This document shows positions 1-5,316 of a DNA stretch of 8,337 nucleotides, in pieces. The stretch comes from Nitrospinota bacterium (GTDB taxonomy: Bacteria > Nitrospirota > Nitrospiria > Nitrospirales > UBA8639). The notes beneath the pieces are model-generated. The model saw only the letters and a program-made list of their open reading frames with translations. It made no database searches and was not told the origin of the DNA. The translations under genes were made by a program, and so were the position numbers. The DNA is taken from NCBI GenBank assembly GCA_022561525.1, contig JADFRB010000060.1:1-8337 (forward strand), written 5' to 3'. Position 1 is the stretch's first letter, and every line of letters starts with the position of its first letter.

Positions 1-11
1 ACTCCGGTTTT

Positions 12-21
12 CCGCGCGCGG
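12..21. repeat. 10-base perfect GC palindrome
   Basis: The sequence CCGCGCGCGG is its own reverse complement. It sits at the extreme left edge, before any gene I can support. It may be the stem of a structure belonging to an upstream gene's 3' end, or simple low-complexity GC sequence. No function can be assigned from this window. Confidence 0.3.
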
Positions 22-46
22 CTTCCTTGCCCTCACAAAAAATGCC

Positions 47-80
47 TGGTTTTTAGAGGTGCCCTTAACTGTAAAAACCA
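47..80. repeat. short inverted repeat (9-base arms)
   Basis: TGGTTTTTA at 47-55 is exactly complementary to TAAAAACCA at 72-80, with a 16-base spacer. It lies in the leader ahead of hemW. The stem has only three G-C pairs and is not followed by a T-run, so it is a poor rho-independent terminator. A protein-binding site or a chance AT repeat are equally possible. Confidence 0.3.
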
Positions 81-87
81 ATTTCCC

Positions 88-115
88 TTGATCTGTTTTT
101 ACCGTGCACAATGAT
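88..115 (+). promoter_or_regulatory. weak candidate sigma70 promoter ahead of hemW
   Basis: TTGATC (88-93) is followed after 16 bases by AATGAT (110-115). Each hexamer matches the sigma70 consensus at 4 of 6 positions. It is the best-placed pair I see upstream of hemW, but the match is modest and the true promoter may lie left of the window. If transcription starts near 122, the small frame that opens at TTG 115 would need a later start codon. Confidence 0.22.
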
Positions 116-270
116 TGTTGAGCAAAAAATGGTCGTTGGGGTTACTGGATGTCGGAATACAAGAGGACGGAGAAATTCGACAATTACTGAAAGATCGATG
201 GGTGGTTCGTGGAAATTTTGTTGCGCTGATGTTACACCTACCGTACACTCCCGTTGCAGGTTTGCCATGA
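115..270 (+). CDS. possible small ORF overlapping hemW (uncertain)
   Basis: A frame open from the codon after the TGA at 112-114 runs to a TGA at 268-270, up to 51 codons, with possible TTG starts at 115, 118 and 136. It ends in residues LHLPYTPVAGLP. The stop overlaps the proposed hemW start as ATGA (267-270), the arrangement typical of translationally coupled genes. Against it: there is no ATG start except a late internal one, no clear Shine-Dalgarno sequence, and I recognise no family. It could also be the 3' remnant of a longer, decayed gene whose earlier part is closed by the stop at 112. The ATGA overlap alone has about a one-in-four chance of arising given any ATG. Confidence 0.25.
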   Translation: MLSKKWSLGLLDVGIQEDGEIRQLLKDRWVVRGNFVALMLHLPYTPVAGLP

Positions 271-1442
271 CGATTGATGTCCTGAAAAAATATATCCATC
301 AGCAATCCAACCCGAATTTGGGTGTGTATATTCACATTCCCTTTTGTCGTGTGCGATGCCAGTTCTGTGCGTTTTATGTGCAGACGTTTCGAGAAAAGAA
401 GGTTCAGGCTTTTCTGGACGGACTGGATCGAGAAATACATCTGTATGGACGAGAGATCGGCCTTGAAAATATTCCTGTCACGTCCCTGTACTTTGGTGGG
501 GGCACCCCCACTATGTTGTCGGCCAGGCAATTGGTTCAGGTGTTTGATGAAATCAACACATGGTTTGATGTCACTGCCGATGCCGAAATATCCCTGGAAG
601 CCCACCCAGGAACGGTCGATCAACAGAGCTTACACATGCTGCGTTCGAGAGGATTTAATCGGCTCAGCATTGGGGCTCAATCCTTTGATGACCAAGAACT
701 CCTCCAGTTAAGTGGGCGATCAACGCGCCGGACCACGCAAACGGCGATGGAATTTGCTCGACAGGCTGGGTTTGAAAATATCAGCTTGGACTTGATGTAT
801 GGGTTTCCCGGACATACCGCCGATTCTTGGGAGCAGACATTAGATGCCACCATTGCCTTAGCCCCGACTCATCTTTCCTGTTATGCCTTTACTGTCGAGG
901 AAGGTTCGCATTTGTACGATAAGGTCAAGCATGGAACGGTTTGCCCACCGGATGAGGCCGTTCAAGCCCGTCTAGCGATGCTCACCGGTGAATATCTTAA
1001 GGCAGCTGGGTATGAACAGTATGAGATTTCAAATTTTTGCCAATCTGGCTTTGCCTGTCGACATAATCTTCGTTATTGGCAAGGTGAATCCTATCTTGGG
1101 TTAGGTCCTAGCAGCCAGTCTTTTGTGAGTGGAGTGCGGTTTGGAAATGTGGCGGATCTGGATTCCTATTGCCTCGCACTCATTCAGAAAGAATTACCCA
1201 TTGACCATTTGGAAGCGCTCAAAACACAGGAAATCCAACGTGAGCAAATTGTCTTTGGGCTGAGGACAATGAGAGGCGTGCTTCGCGATCAGGTTGGATA
1301 TCTGTCAGAGAGGGATGTCGGGTGGGCTAGGGCTTTCAGTGGTCTGAAAGTGCAGGGTTTGCTCGTTGAGGAAGAAGGGTATGTGCGATTAACGGAAAAA
1401 GGTATCCAGTTTGCGGATACGGTCGCTGTGGCGTTGATTTAA
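267..1442 (+). CDS. hemW: radical SAM protein, HemW family (heme chaperone-like)
   Basis: This 391-residue protein matches the usual length of HemW (about 380), the coproporphyrinogen oxidase-like radical SAM protein now regarded as a heme chaperone rather than a HemN enzyme. The signature C-x3-C-x2-C (Cys27, Cys31, Cys34) binds the 4Fe-4S cluster. GGGTP follows at 77-81 (SAM binding), then NRLSIGAQSF (131-140), LDLMYGFPG (174-182) and the HNxxYW motif (266-271) linked to heme binding in HemW. The C-terminal winged-helix-like part spans about 320-391. The frame stays open back to an ATG at 111, but homology starts only at 267, where CAGG sits 6-9 bases upstream, so I chose 267. In the segment usually read GLGPGAHS the protein has GLGPSSQS (278-285), so the family's usual His is Gln. 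Membership in the HemW family is secure; true heme trafficking versus another role is not. Confidence 0.85.
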   Translation: MTIDVLKKYIHQQSNPNLGVYIHIPFCRVRCQFCAFYVQTFREKKVQAFLDGLDREIHLYGREIGLENIPVTSLYFGGGTPTMLSARQLVQVFDEINTWFDVTADAEISLEAHPGTVDQQSLHMLRSRGFNRLSIGAQSFDDQELLQLSGRSTRRTTQTAMEFARQAGFENISLDLMYGFPGHTADSWEQTLDATIALAPTHLSCYAFTVEEGSHLYDKVKHGTVCPPDEAVQARLAMLTGEYLKAAGYEQYEISNFCQSGFACRHNLRYWQGESYLGLGPSSQSFVSGVRFGNVADLDSYCLALIQKELPIDHLEALKTQEIQREQIVFGLRTMRGVLRDQVGYLSERDVGWARAFSGLKVQGLLVEEEGYVRLTEKGIQFADTVAVALI

Positions 1443-1478
1443 GACCTATGACCTTCCTGAAAGGGACGGCGTGAGGCG

Positions 1479-1553
1479 AAAGGGGGTGGAAAAATCGGGT
1501 TCGTCTACCGTTTTCCGCCTACCGTTTCACGAGTTTCCCACCCCTTTAATTTT
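1479..1553 (+). terminator. possible terminator hairpin after hemW
   Basis: The arm at 1479-1492 pairs with the arm at 1534-1547: AAA/TTT, GGGG/CCCC, T/A, GG/CC and AAA/TTT, 13 pairs with one bulged base on each side and a 41-base loop. Read on the + strand the right arm is followed by AATTTT, a short U-rich tail, so it could end hemW transcription. The long loop and bulges make it a weak candidate. The right arm overlaps the stop codon of the convergent small gene. On the minus strand no U-run follows. Confidence 0.35.
1505..1527. repeat. direct repeat CTACCGTTT x2
   Basis: CTACCGTTT occurs at 1505-1513 and again at 1519-1527, separated by five bases, inside the loop of the inter-gene hairpin. 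Such short repeated phrases may be debris of an intergenic repeat. No function is implied. Confidence 0.35.
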
Positions 1554-1854
1554 GGTCAGGCTGACTGACTCCTTTCGAATCTTCTTGGTCAATCGTTAGA
1601 CAGAGGGTGTCAAGCCAGGTTCCAGAACACTCCAACACTTCACGAACCATGGGTTCAGGGTGTTTTGTCCGTCGAATGGTCCATTGGCACACGTATTCCA
1701 GCAAATGTCGACGGTCAAATTTTTTGGTAGATGTTTTGGCTAAGGAAGCGAGTTCTTCCATCCCGGTTTGAACAATATCCTCTACCACATCACGACTATA
1801 TGATGTGCGGGTGGTCACGTATTGAGTTATTCGTTGAATTTCCTGTTGGTTCAT
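1546..1854 (-). CDS. small unknown helical protein with internal duplication
   Basis: A 102-residue soluble, mostly helical protein that I do not recognise. Its N-terminus (QEIQRITQYVTTRT.. then DVVEDIVQTGMEELASLA) has the helix-turn-helix spacing seen at the start of HU/IHF-type proteins, but the DNA-binding arm of that family is absent. Residues about 13-40 and 54-84 look like two copies of one unit: YV, then RT, then a hydrophobic pair near V-x2-hh, then L-x2-L. There is no signal peptide or membrane segment. The start ATG is the only candidate after an in-frame stop ten codons upstream, and no clear Shine-Dalgarno sequence precedes it. It converges on hemW and is separated from DUF4112 by 529 bases, so it is probably a single-gene transcript. 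A chance ORF cannot be excluded, but the composition is protein-like. Confidence 0.55.
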   Translation of the reverse strand: MNQQEIQRITQYVTTRTSYSRDVVEDIVQTGMEELASLAKTSTKKFDRRHLLEYVCQWTIRRTKHPEPMVREVLECSGTWLDTLCLTIDQEDSKGVSQPDQN

Positions 1855-1978
1855 AGTTACAAAGCCGTTGGGATGATAGGATTAGGAAAATGTTTCAGTC
1901 TTGATGGTGAAGGCTCATTCTAAATGGTTCATAGTGAAACCCACAACGTTACTTTTATCCTTACCTTTTCATTCTACG

Positions 1979-1992
1979 TATATGCACATATA
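1979..1992. promoter_or_regulatory. 14-base dyad, operator-like
   Basis: TATATG, two bases, CATATA form a perfect dyad upstream of the small minus-strand gene, in the AT-rich gap. The size and symmetry fit a dimeric regulator site, but AT-rich DNA generates such dyads by chance. Confidence 0.25.
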
Positions 1993-2049
1993 TTAGGCAT
2001 TTTGCTTTGGAAGGCATGGTTTCTAGGTCGATGGTTTTTATAAACAAGG

Positions 2050-2058
2050 TTATCCACA
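2050..2058 (+). promoter_or_regulatory. DnaA box (TTATCCACA), copy 1
   Basis: An exact match to the high-affinity DnaA-box consensus TTATNCACA, on the left edge of the most AT-rich segment of the window. The next base run includes TGATTAACAG and then a long A/T stretch. Sequence match is certain; DnaA binding is inferred. Confidence 0.5.
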
Positions 2059-2084
2059 TTTGATTAACAGTTTTTGGGGACATG

Positions 2085-2200
2085 ATTTTTTGTGAAAGTT
2101 TTAATTCCTTTTATTGATTAAAATAAAAGTAATGGTTGAAGTTAAATTACATTCATTATATTTTACAGTGTGATTATTTATTGAAAAGGCTTTAACCTTT
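2085..2200. other. very AT-rich segment between two DnaA boxes (possible unwinding region)
   Basis: About three quarters or more of this segment is A or T, by eye, against roughly half elsewhere in the window. It lies between the two DnaA boxes, as a DNA unwinding element would in a replication origin. No 13-mer array or clear DnaA-trio series is visible, so an ordinary AT-rich spacer remains likely. Confidence 0.3.
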
Positions 2201-2272
2201 GCCTGAATTGATGAATCGAGTGTCAGGAAAATAATAGTATCACTTGAATGGCGAAATGGGTACTTTTGCCTG

Positions 2273-2281
2273 TTATCCACA
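2273..2281 (+). promoter_or_regulatory. DnaA box (TTATCCACA), copy 2
   Basis: A second exact TTATCCACA in the same orientation, 223 bases from the first. I found no further perfect copy on either strand in the window. Two in one intergenic gap is far above chance for a nonamer in 8.3 kb. Confidence 0.5.
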
Positions 2282-2383
2282 GTGTTGAATGGGGTAATTT
2301 TACTCACGGTTTCGAATCATTGCCTGCGGAGCATGCGAACTGAAGAATGTTTGTGTTGGCATTCCTGTTTATTTCTAAAGTGG

Positions 2384-2911
2384 TCATGAGGATGCACCAA
2401 GCTGCCAAATAGTCTGAATTCCCAAAACGATGAGTGTAAAGGTTCCCCCAACTAACAGAAATAGGAAAACGAGAAGTCCGATCACAAAAATCCAATCGCT
2501 GGTAGTTGCGCGGGTTGTGGTTTGGGTGGTATAGCGGCGCAACAATTGTGCATTGATTTGGTTGCTTCGAAACCAAATGGAAAATAGATCCCCAAGCCCA
2601 GGAATGGCGCCAATCACGGTATTGATCCCCAAATTGAGCGCCATTCGGGCTAGGACGATTTTTGGAACATGCAGTTGAACAGCAAAAAACAGGATTGAGG
2701 AGCCAATGAGGTTGGCGATGATATCGCCTATTCCTGGCACGAGGCCCAAGAGGGGATCGAGGCCGATACGAATCCGAGTCCCAGGAATGCAAAAGGCAGA
2801 GTCGAGTAAACGGGCGATGAACTCGGCAAAGGCTCGAACTTGTTCTCGATCTGATTCTTCCTCAAGAACGGGTTCAACCGTGGGCCTTCTATATTGAGTA
2901 TGATCGTCCAA
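2384..2911 (-). CDS. DUF4112 membrane protein
   Basis: The protein carries the DUF4112 signature: LLDSAF (about 35-40), PGTRIRIGLDPLLGLVPGIG (43-62), then a repeat of the pattern at GAIPGLGDLF (101-110) followed by Asn-rich helix text SNQINAQLLRRY. Hydrophobic segments at about 65-85, 86-105 and 140-168 suggest an inner-membrane protein; the last is a clear transmembrane helix. Function of the family is unknown to me. The frame stays open to a TTG at 2980, which has no Shine-Dalgarno sequence and coincides with a TTGACA hexamer. The TTG at 2911 has AGGAAG six bases upstream, so I start there (175 residues; 198 from 2980). It is divergent from the downstream nuclease gene and alone on its strand. 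The domain call is firm, the start moderately so. Confidence 0.8.
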   Translation of the reverse strand: MDDHTQYRRPTVEPVLEEESDREQVRAFAEFIARLLDSAFCIPGTRIRIGLDPLLGLVPGIGDIIANLIGSSILFFAVQLHVPKIVLARMALNLGINTVIGAIPGLGDLFSIWFRSNQINAQLLRRYTTQTTTRATTSDWIFVIGLLVFLFLLVGGTFTLIVLGIQTIWQLGASS

Positions 2912-2917
2912 GAGGTT

Positions 2918-2923
2918 CTTCCT
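2918..2923 (-). promoter_or_regulatory. Shine-Dalgarno that decides the DUF4112 start
   Basis: On the minus strand AGGAAG lies six bases before a TTG at 2911. No comparable site precedes the upstream TTG at 2980. This favours the shorter protein with a TTG start. Confidence 0.6.
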
Positions 2924-3010
2924 AATTTGAAACTGACTCGAAATTAGATTTAACAAATCAGGCTTCCTGGAAATTGTCAAGGCGGTTTTGGTCTGATTTC
3001 GTTTGAATAA

Positions 3011-3032
3011 GGAGTGAGGGAGTGAGGAGTGA
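3011..3032. repeat. three tandem GGAGTGA heptamers
   Basis: GGAGTGA is repeated at 3011-3017, 3019-3025 and 3026-3032, with one extra G after the first copy. It lies in the divergent gap between the DUF4112 gene and the nuclease gene. A 7-base inverted repeat (TAAGGAG at 3008-3014, CTCCTTA at 3059-3065) brackets it. It looks like an intergenic micro-repeat rather than a promoter element. Confidence 0.5.
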
Positions 3033-3133
3033 AAAGCAAAGAGTCCTTTTGTTTCCGGCTCCTTACGACTTCCTCCTGACTTCCAACTGATTCTTTTCCT
3101 GGAAATGAGTAACTATTTCATGAGCGATCTTCA

Positions 3134-4633
3134 ATGACGACTTTTATTCCCAAACGACCACGATTGTCGAAATCGCGCTTTCTTTCCGGTCGCCAGTGCC
3201 ATAAACGCCTCTATTTTGAAGCGTATACTCCGGAGTTGGCTGCTGAAACTGATGGTCAACGCCAAGCTATGTTGGACATGGGCAAACAGATTGGCGACAC
3301 AGCGCAACAATGTTTCCCCGGCGGGCAACTCGTGACTGAGGGGTATCGGCAATCAGCGGCTGCCTTGGAGCGGACCGCCACTTTCATGACCAACCCCGAC
3401 ATCCCCGCCATTTTTGAAGCGGCGTTTCAGTATGAGGGGACACTGATTCGGGTGGATATATTGGAACGAAGCGGGGAGCAGACGTGGCGTTTGATTGAGG
3501 TCAAGGCCTCTTCTCGTGTGAAAGCCGTGCATTATCATGATCTGGCTATACAAACGCATGTGTTACAGGGAGCTGGCATTGTTATTTCACATGTCTGTTT
3601 GATGCATATCAATCGGCATTATGTCTTTCAAGGCGGGGATATCGATCTACGCCAGCTCTTTGTCGTGGAAGACCTTACCGAAGAGGTCTTTCCACGATTG
3701 TCTGGTATTCCTGATCAGTTGGAACAGATGCGTGCGGTATTAACTCAGGAGGTTCCGCCGGTGGTGAAGCCGGATGGCCATTGCCATACGCCTTATGAAT
3801 GTCCGTTTTGGGAACATTGCACGAAGGAAAAATCCGAACGCTGGATTTATCACTTGCCCGGCACCAAAGAGGTGGTGAGGCGAATGATGAAGCAGGGTAT
3901 TGAACTGATCGATGACATTCCTTCCCGCGTGAGGTTGTCCACATTGCAGCAGCGTGTGAAGGACAATGTGGAATGGCTCTCTCCAGAGTTAGAGCAGACC
4001 TTGAAGTCGGTACACTATCCGATCCACCATCTTGATTTTGAAACATTCATGCCGGCGATTCCGTTGTATTCGCAGACACATCCCTATCAGCCCGTTCCTA
4101 CCCAGTGGTCGAATCATATTGAACGCGAGGATGGGACCCTTCAGCACGAAACCTATTTGTGTACGGACCACCGGGATCCTCGAGAAGAATTGGCCGTCGC
4201 CCTTCTCTCTTCCTTAGGACAGGACGGAAGCATTTGCGTCTACTCCGATTATGAGAAGTATGTGTTGACTGCACTGGCAGAAGTACTGCCTTCTCTACGA
4301 ACAGAATTGCTTCAACTCACGCACCGGTTGTGGGACCTTCTTTCCGTCATCCAATCTCACTATTACCATCCGGGGTTTGCAGGGTCTTTTTCCATCAAGT
4401 CGGTGTTGCCGACCTTGGTGCCCTCCTTAAGTTACTCCGATCTGGAGATTCGGGATGGGGCTACGGCTTCAGCGATGTATCATCAGATGGTCTTCAAGGA
4501 AACGGATTGGGTGGAACGCCAACGAATAGCATCCGCATTGCATGAATATTGCGCCCGCGATACATTGGGCATGGTTGAATTGCGTCGAGTCTTAGCTGAG
4601 AAGGTTCAACACAGAGGCCCCTCAACGTCCTGA
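3134..4633 (+). CDS. predicted nuclease: Cas4/RecB-like domain fused to DUF2779
   Basis: A 499-residue protein with two nuclease-like parts. The N-terminal half looks like a PD-(D/E)xK nuclease of the RecB/Cas4 type: Asp108 in RVDI, then IEVKAS (Glu122, Lys124), then a helix near Gln140. One early cysteine (Cys22 in SGRQCHKRLYF) and three later ones (Cys217, Cys223, Cys229) reproduce the 1+3 arrangement that holds a 4Fe-4S cluster in Cas4 and AddB. The C-terminal half is DUF2779 and resembles a DnaQ/RNase H-fold 3'-5' exonuclease: LDFET (Asp301, Glu303) as motif I, acidic candidates at Asp372 or Asp401 for motif II, and EYCARD (Tyr472-x3-Asp476) as a DEDDy-type motif III. No helicase motifs are present. 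The start is the first in-frame ATG with homology-like sequence after it; no strong ribosome site is seen. Substrate and pathway are unknown; DNA repair or defence are plausible inferences. Confidence 0.8.
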   Translation: MTTFIPKRPRLSKSRFLSGRQCHKRLYFEAYTPELAAETDGQRQAMLDMGKQIGDTAQQCFPGGQLVTEGYRQSAAALERTATFMTNPDIPAIFEAAFQYEGTLIRVDILERSGEQTWRLIEVKASSRVKAVHYHDLAIQTHVLQGAGIVISHVCLMHINRHYVFQGGDIDLRQLFVVEDLTEEVFPRLSGIPDQLEQMRAVLTQEVPPVVKPDGHCHTPYECPFWEHCTKEKSERWIYHLPGTKEVVRRMMKQGIELIDDIPSRVRLSTLQQRVKDNVEWLSPELEQTLKSVHYPIHHLDFETFMPAIPLYSQTHPYQPVPTQWSNHIEREDGTLQHETYLCTDHRDPREELAVALLSSLGQDGSICVYSDYEKYVLTALAEVLPSLRTELLQLTHRLWDLLSVIQSHYYHPGFAGSFSIKSVLPTLVPSLSYSDLEIRDGATASAMYHQMVFKETDWVERQRIASALHEYCARDTLGMVELRRVLAEKVQHRGPSTS

Positions 4634-4665
4634 CCATTTTCATAATTTCCGCATGATCTCTTCCA

Positions 4666-4694
4666 TTGACCCAATTGGGCCACCTTGTTAGAAT
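4666..4694 (+). promoter_or_regulatory. sigma70-type promoter for aroQ operon
   Basis: TTGACC (4666-4671), a 17-base spacer, then TAGAAT (4689-4694): five of six matches in each hexamer at ideal spacing. Transcription would begin near 4701, giving a leader of about 107 bases before aroQ. This is the strongest promoter in the window and lies in the non-coding gap just after the nuclease gene. Confidence 0.6.
4670..4679. promoter_or_regulatory. palindrome CCCAATTGGG overlapping the -35 box
   Basis: A perfect 10-base palindrome that begins inside the TTGACC hexamer and runs into the spacer. A dimeric repressor bound here would block RNA polymerase. No regulator gene is adjacent, so the role is inferred from position only. 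Confidence 0.35.
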
Positions 4695-4699
4695 CCACC

Positions 4700-4724
4700 C
4701 ACATGTCTCGACAATGGGCATGTG
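4700..4724 (+). promoter_or_regulatory. hairpin at predicted mRNA 5' end
   Basis: CACATG (4700-4705) and CATGTG (4719-4724) are complementary with a 13-base loop. The stem falls exactly at the predicted start of transcription, so it could protect the mRNA 5' end or be a regulator site downstream of +1. Confidence 0.3.
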
Positions 4725-4787
4725 CAGCGAACGTCGTGCCAGGCCCTTCCTTGCCTGATGCATGCTTTCCTTATTCACATTCTCATT

Positions 4788-4807
4788 AATTGTCATCAAT
4801 TGTCATC
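4788..4807 (+). repeat. tandem 10-base repeat abutting aroQ start codon
   Basis: AATTGTCATC occurs twice in a row and is followed at once by the ATG of aroQ. It occupies the place where a Shine-Dalgarno sequence should be, and none is visible. One copy gives an in-frame TTG that would add six residues (MSSIVI) to the protein. Confidence 0.7.
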
Positions 4808-5263
4808 ATGATACGGATTTTAGTCTTACACGGCCCTAACCTCAATATGCTTGGTGTGCGCGAACAGGACCTGTATGGGCGTCAAACATTGAATGATATC
4901 AATGGGTTGCTGGATTCATGGGCCAAGGAAGCCGGTGTACACTTAGAAGCCAAGCAGTCGAATCATGAAGGGGACCTGGTGACGTGGATCCAGGAGGCGC
5001 GAGGGCAATTTGATGCCATTGTGATTAATCCTGCGGCGTACACACATACCAGTATTGCCTTGCGAGATGCCGTGTTAAGCGCCGAGGTGCCGACGGTCGA
5101 GGTGCATCTCTCGAATATTCATCAACGAGAGGAATTTAGACAGCACTCTTTTTTAGCTGGGGTGGCGCTTGGGCAGATTAGTGGTTTTGGTCCGACGAGT
5201 TATATGTTAGGAGTGCACGCTGCACTCGACCATGTCCAATCGAAACAATCAGCTTCGAAGTAA
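4808..5263 (+). CDS. aroQ: type II 3-dehydroquinate dehydratase
   Basis: AroQ dehydrates 3-dehydroquinate to 3-dehydroshikimate in the cytoplasm, the third step of the shikimate pathway. The 151 residues are the normal length of this dodecameric type II enzyme. It starts [13 protein letters not shown] (4-16), followed by the lid arginine and catalytic tyrosine (Arg18 and Tyr23 in VREQDLYG). The active-site asparagine is Asn74 in [10 protein letters not shown] (with His80). [14 protein letters not shown] carries Glu98, His100, Arg107 and Arg111. All expected catalytic and binding residues are present. I start at ATG 4808, which matches the family N-terminus; the TTG at 4790 would add six residues. 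No Shine-Dalgarno sequence precedes either start. It is the first gene of the aroQ-efp-accB-accC-thiE cluster, behind a good promoter. Confidence 0.95.
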   Translation: MIRILVLHGPNLNMLGVREQDLYGRQTLNDINGLLDSWAKEAGVHLEAKQSNHEGDLVTWIQEARGQFDAIVINPAAYTHTSIALRDAVLSAEVPTVEVHLSNIHQREEFRQHSFLAGVALGQISGFGPTSYMLGVHAALDHVQSKQSASK

Positions 5264-5316
5264 TTACTATTTTTTGGTGGGGTATCTCCTCGTATGATCG
5301 AAAGGGAAAAAGAATC

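Larger units (their letters stand above)
1855..2383. other. AT-rich intergenic region, no convincing gene
   Basis: This 529-base gap lies between two minus-strand genes. It is markedly more AT-rich than the rest of the window, most strongly at about 2085-2200. It holds two perfect TTATCCACA sequences and a TATATG/CATATA dyad. The only sizeable open frame (minus strand, 2101-2307, GTG start) has low-complexity AT-driven codons, no Shine-Dalgarno sequence and no recognisable protein features, so I do not call it. I see no tRNA, small-RNA signature or clear terminator here. Confidence 0.6.

Noticed and set aside
99..623. Long minus-strand open frame opposite hemW
   Set aside because: It lies antisense to the conserved radical SAM core, has no recognisable family features, and is explained by codon bias of hemW.
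2101..2307. 68-codon minus-strand frame in the AT-rich gap
   Set aside because: GTG start without a Shine-Dalgarno sequence, AT-driven composition, no protein motif. It also spans the second DnaA box.
2304..2792. Minus-strand frame overlapping the DUF4112 gene
   Set aside because: Out of frame with a clear DUF4112 domain; its Arg/Pro/Trp-rich translation is a shadow.
2953..2980. TTGACA on the minus strand as a DUF4112 promoter
   Set aside because: No acceptable -10 hexamer at 16-18 bases; the nearest TTAAAT is at 21 bases, so I list it only as a caution about the start.
3134..4633. CRISPR-Cas locus suggested by the Cas4-like domain
   Set aside because: No cas1, cas2 or effector gene and no repeat-spacer array in the window; stand-alone Cas4-like proteins are common outside CRISPR loci.
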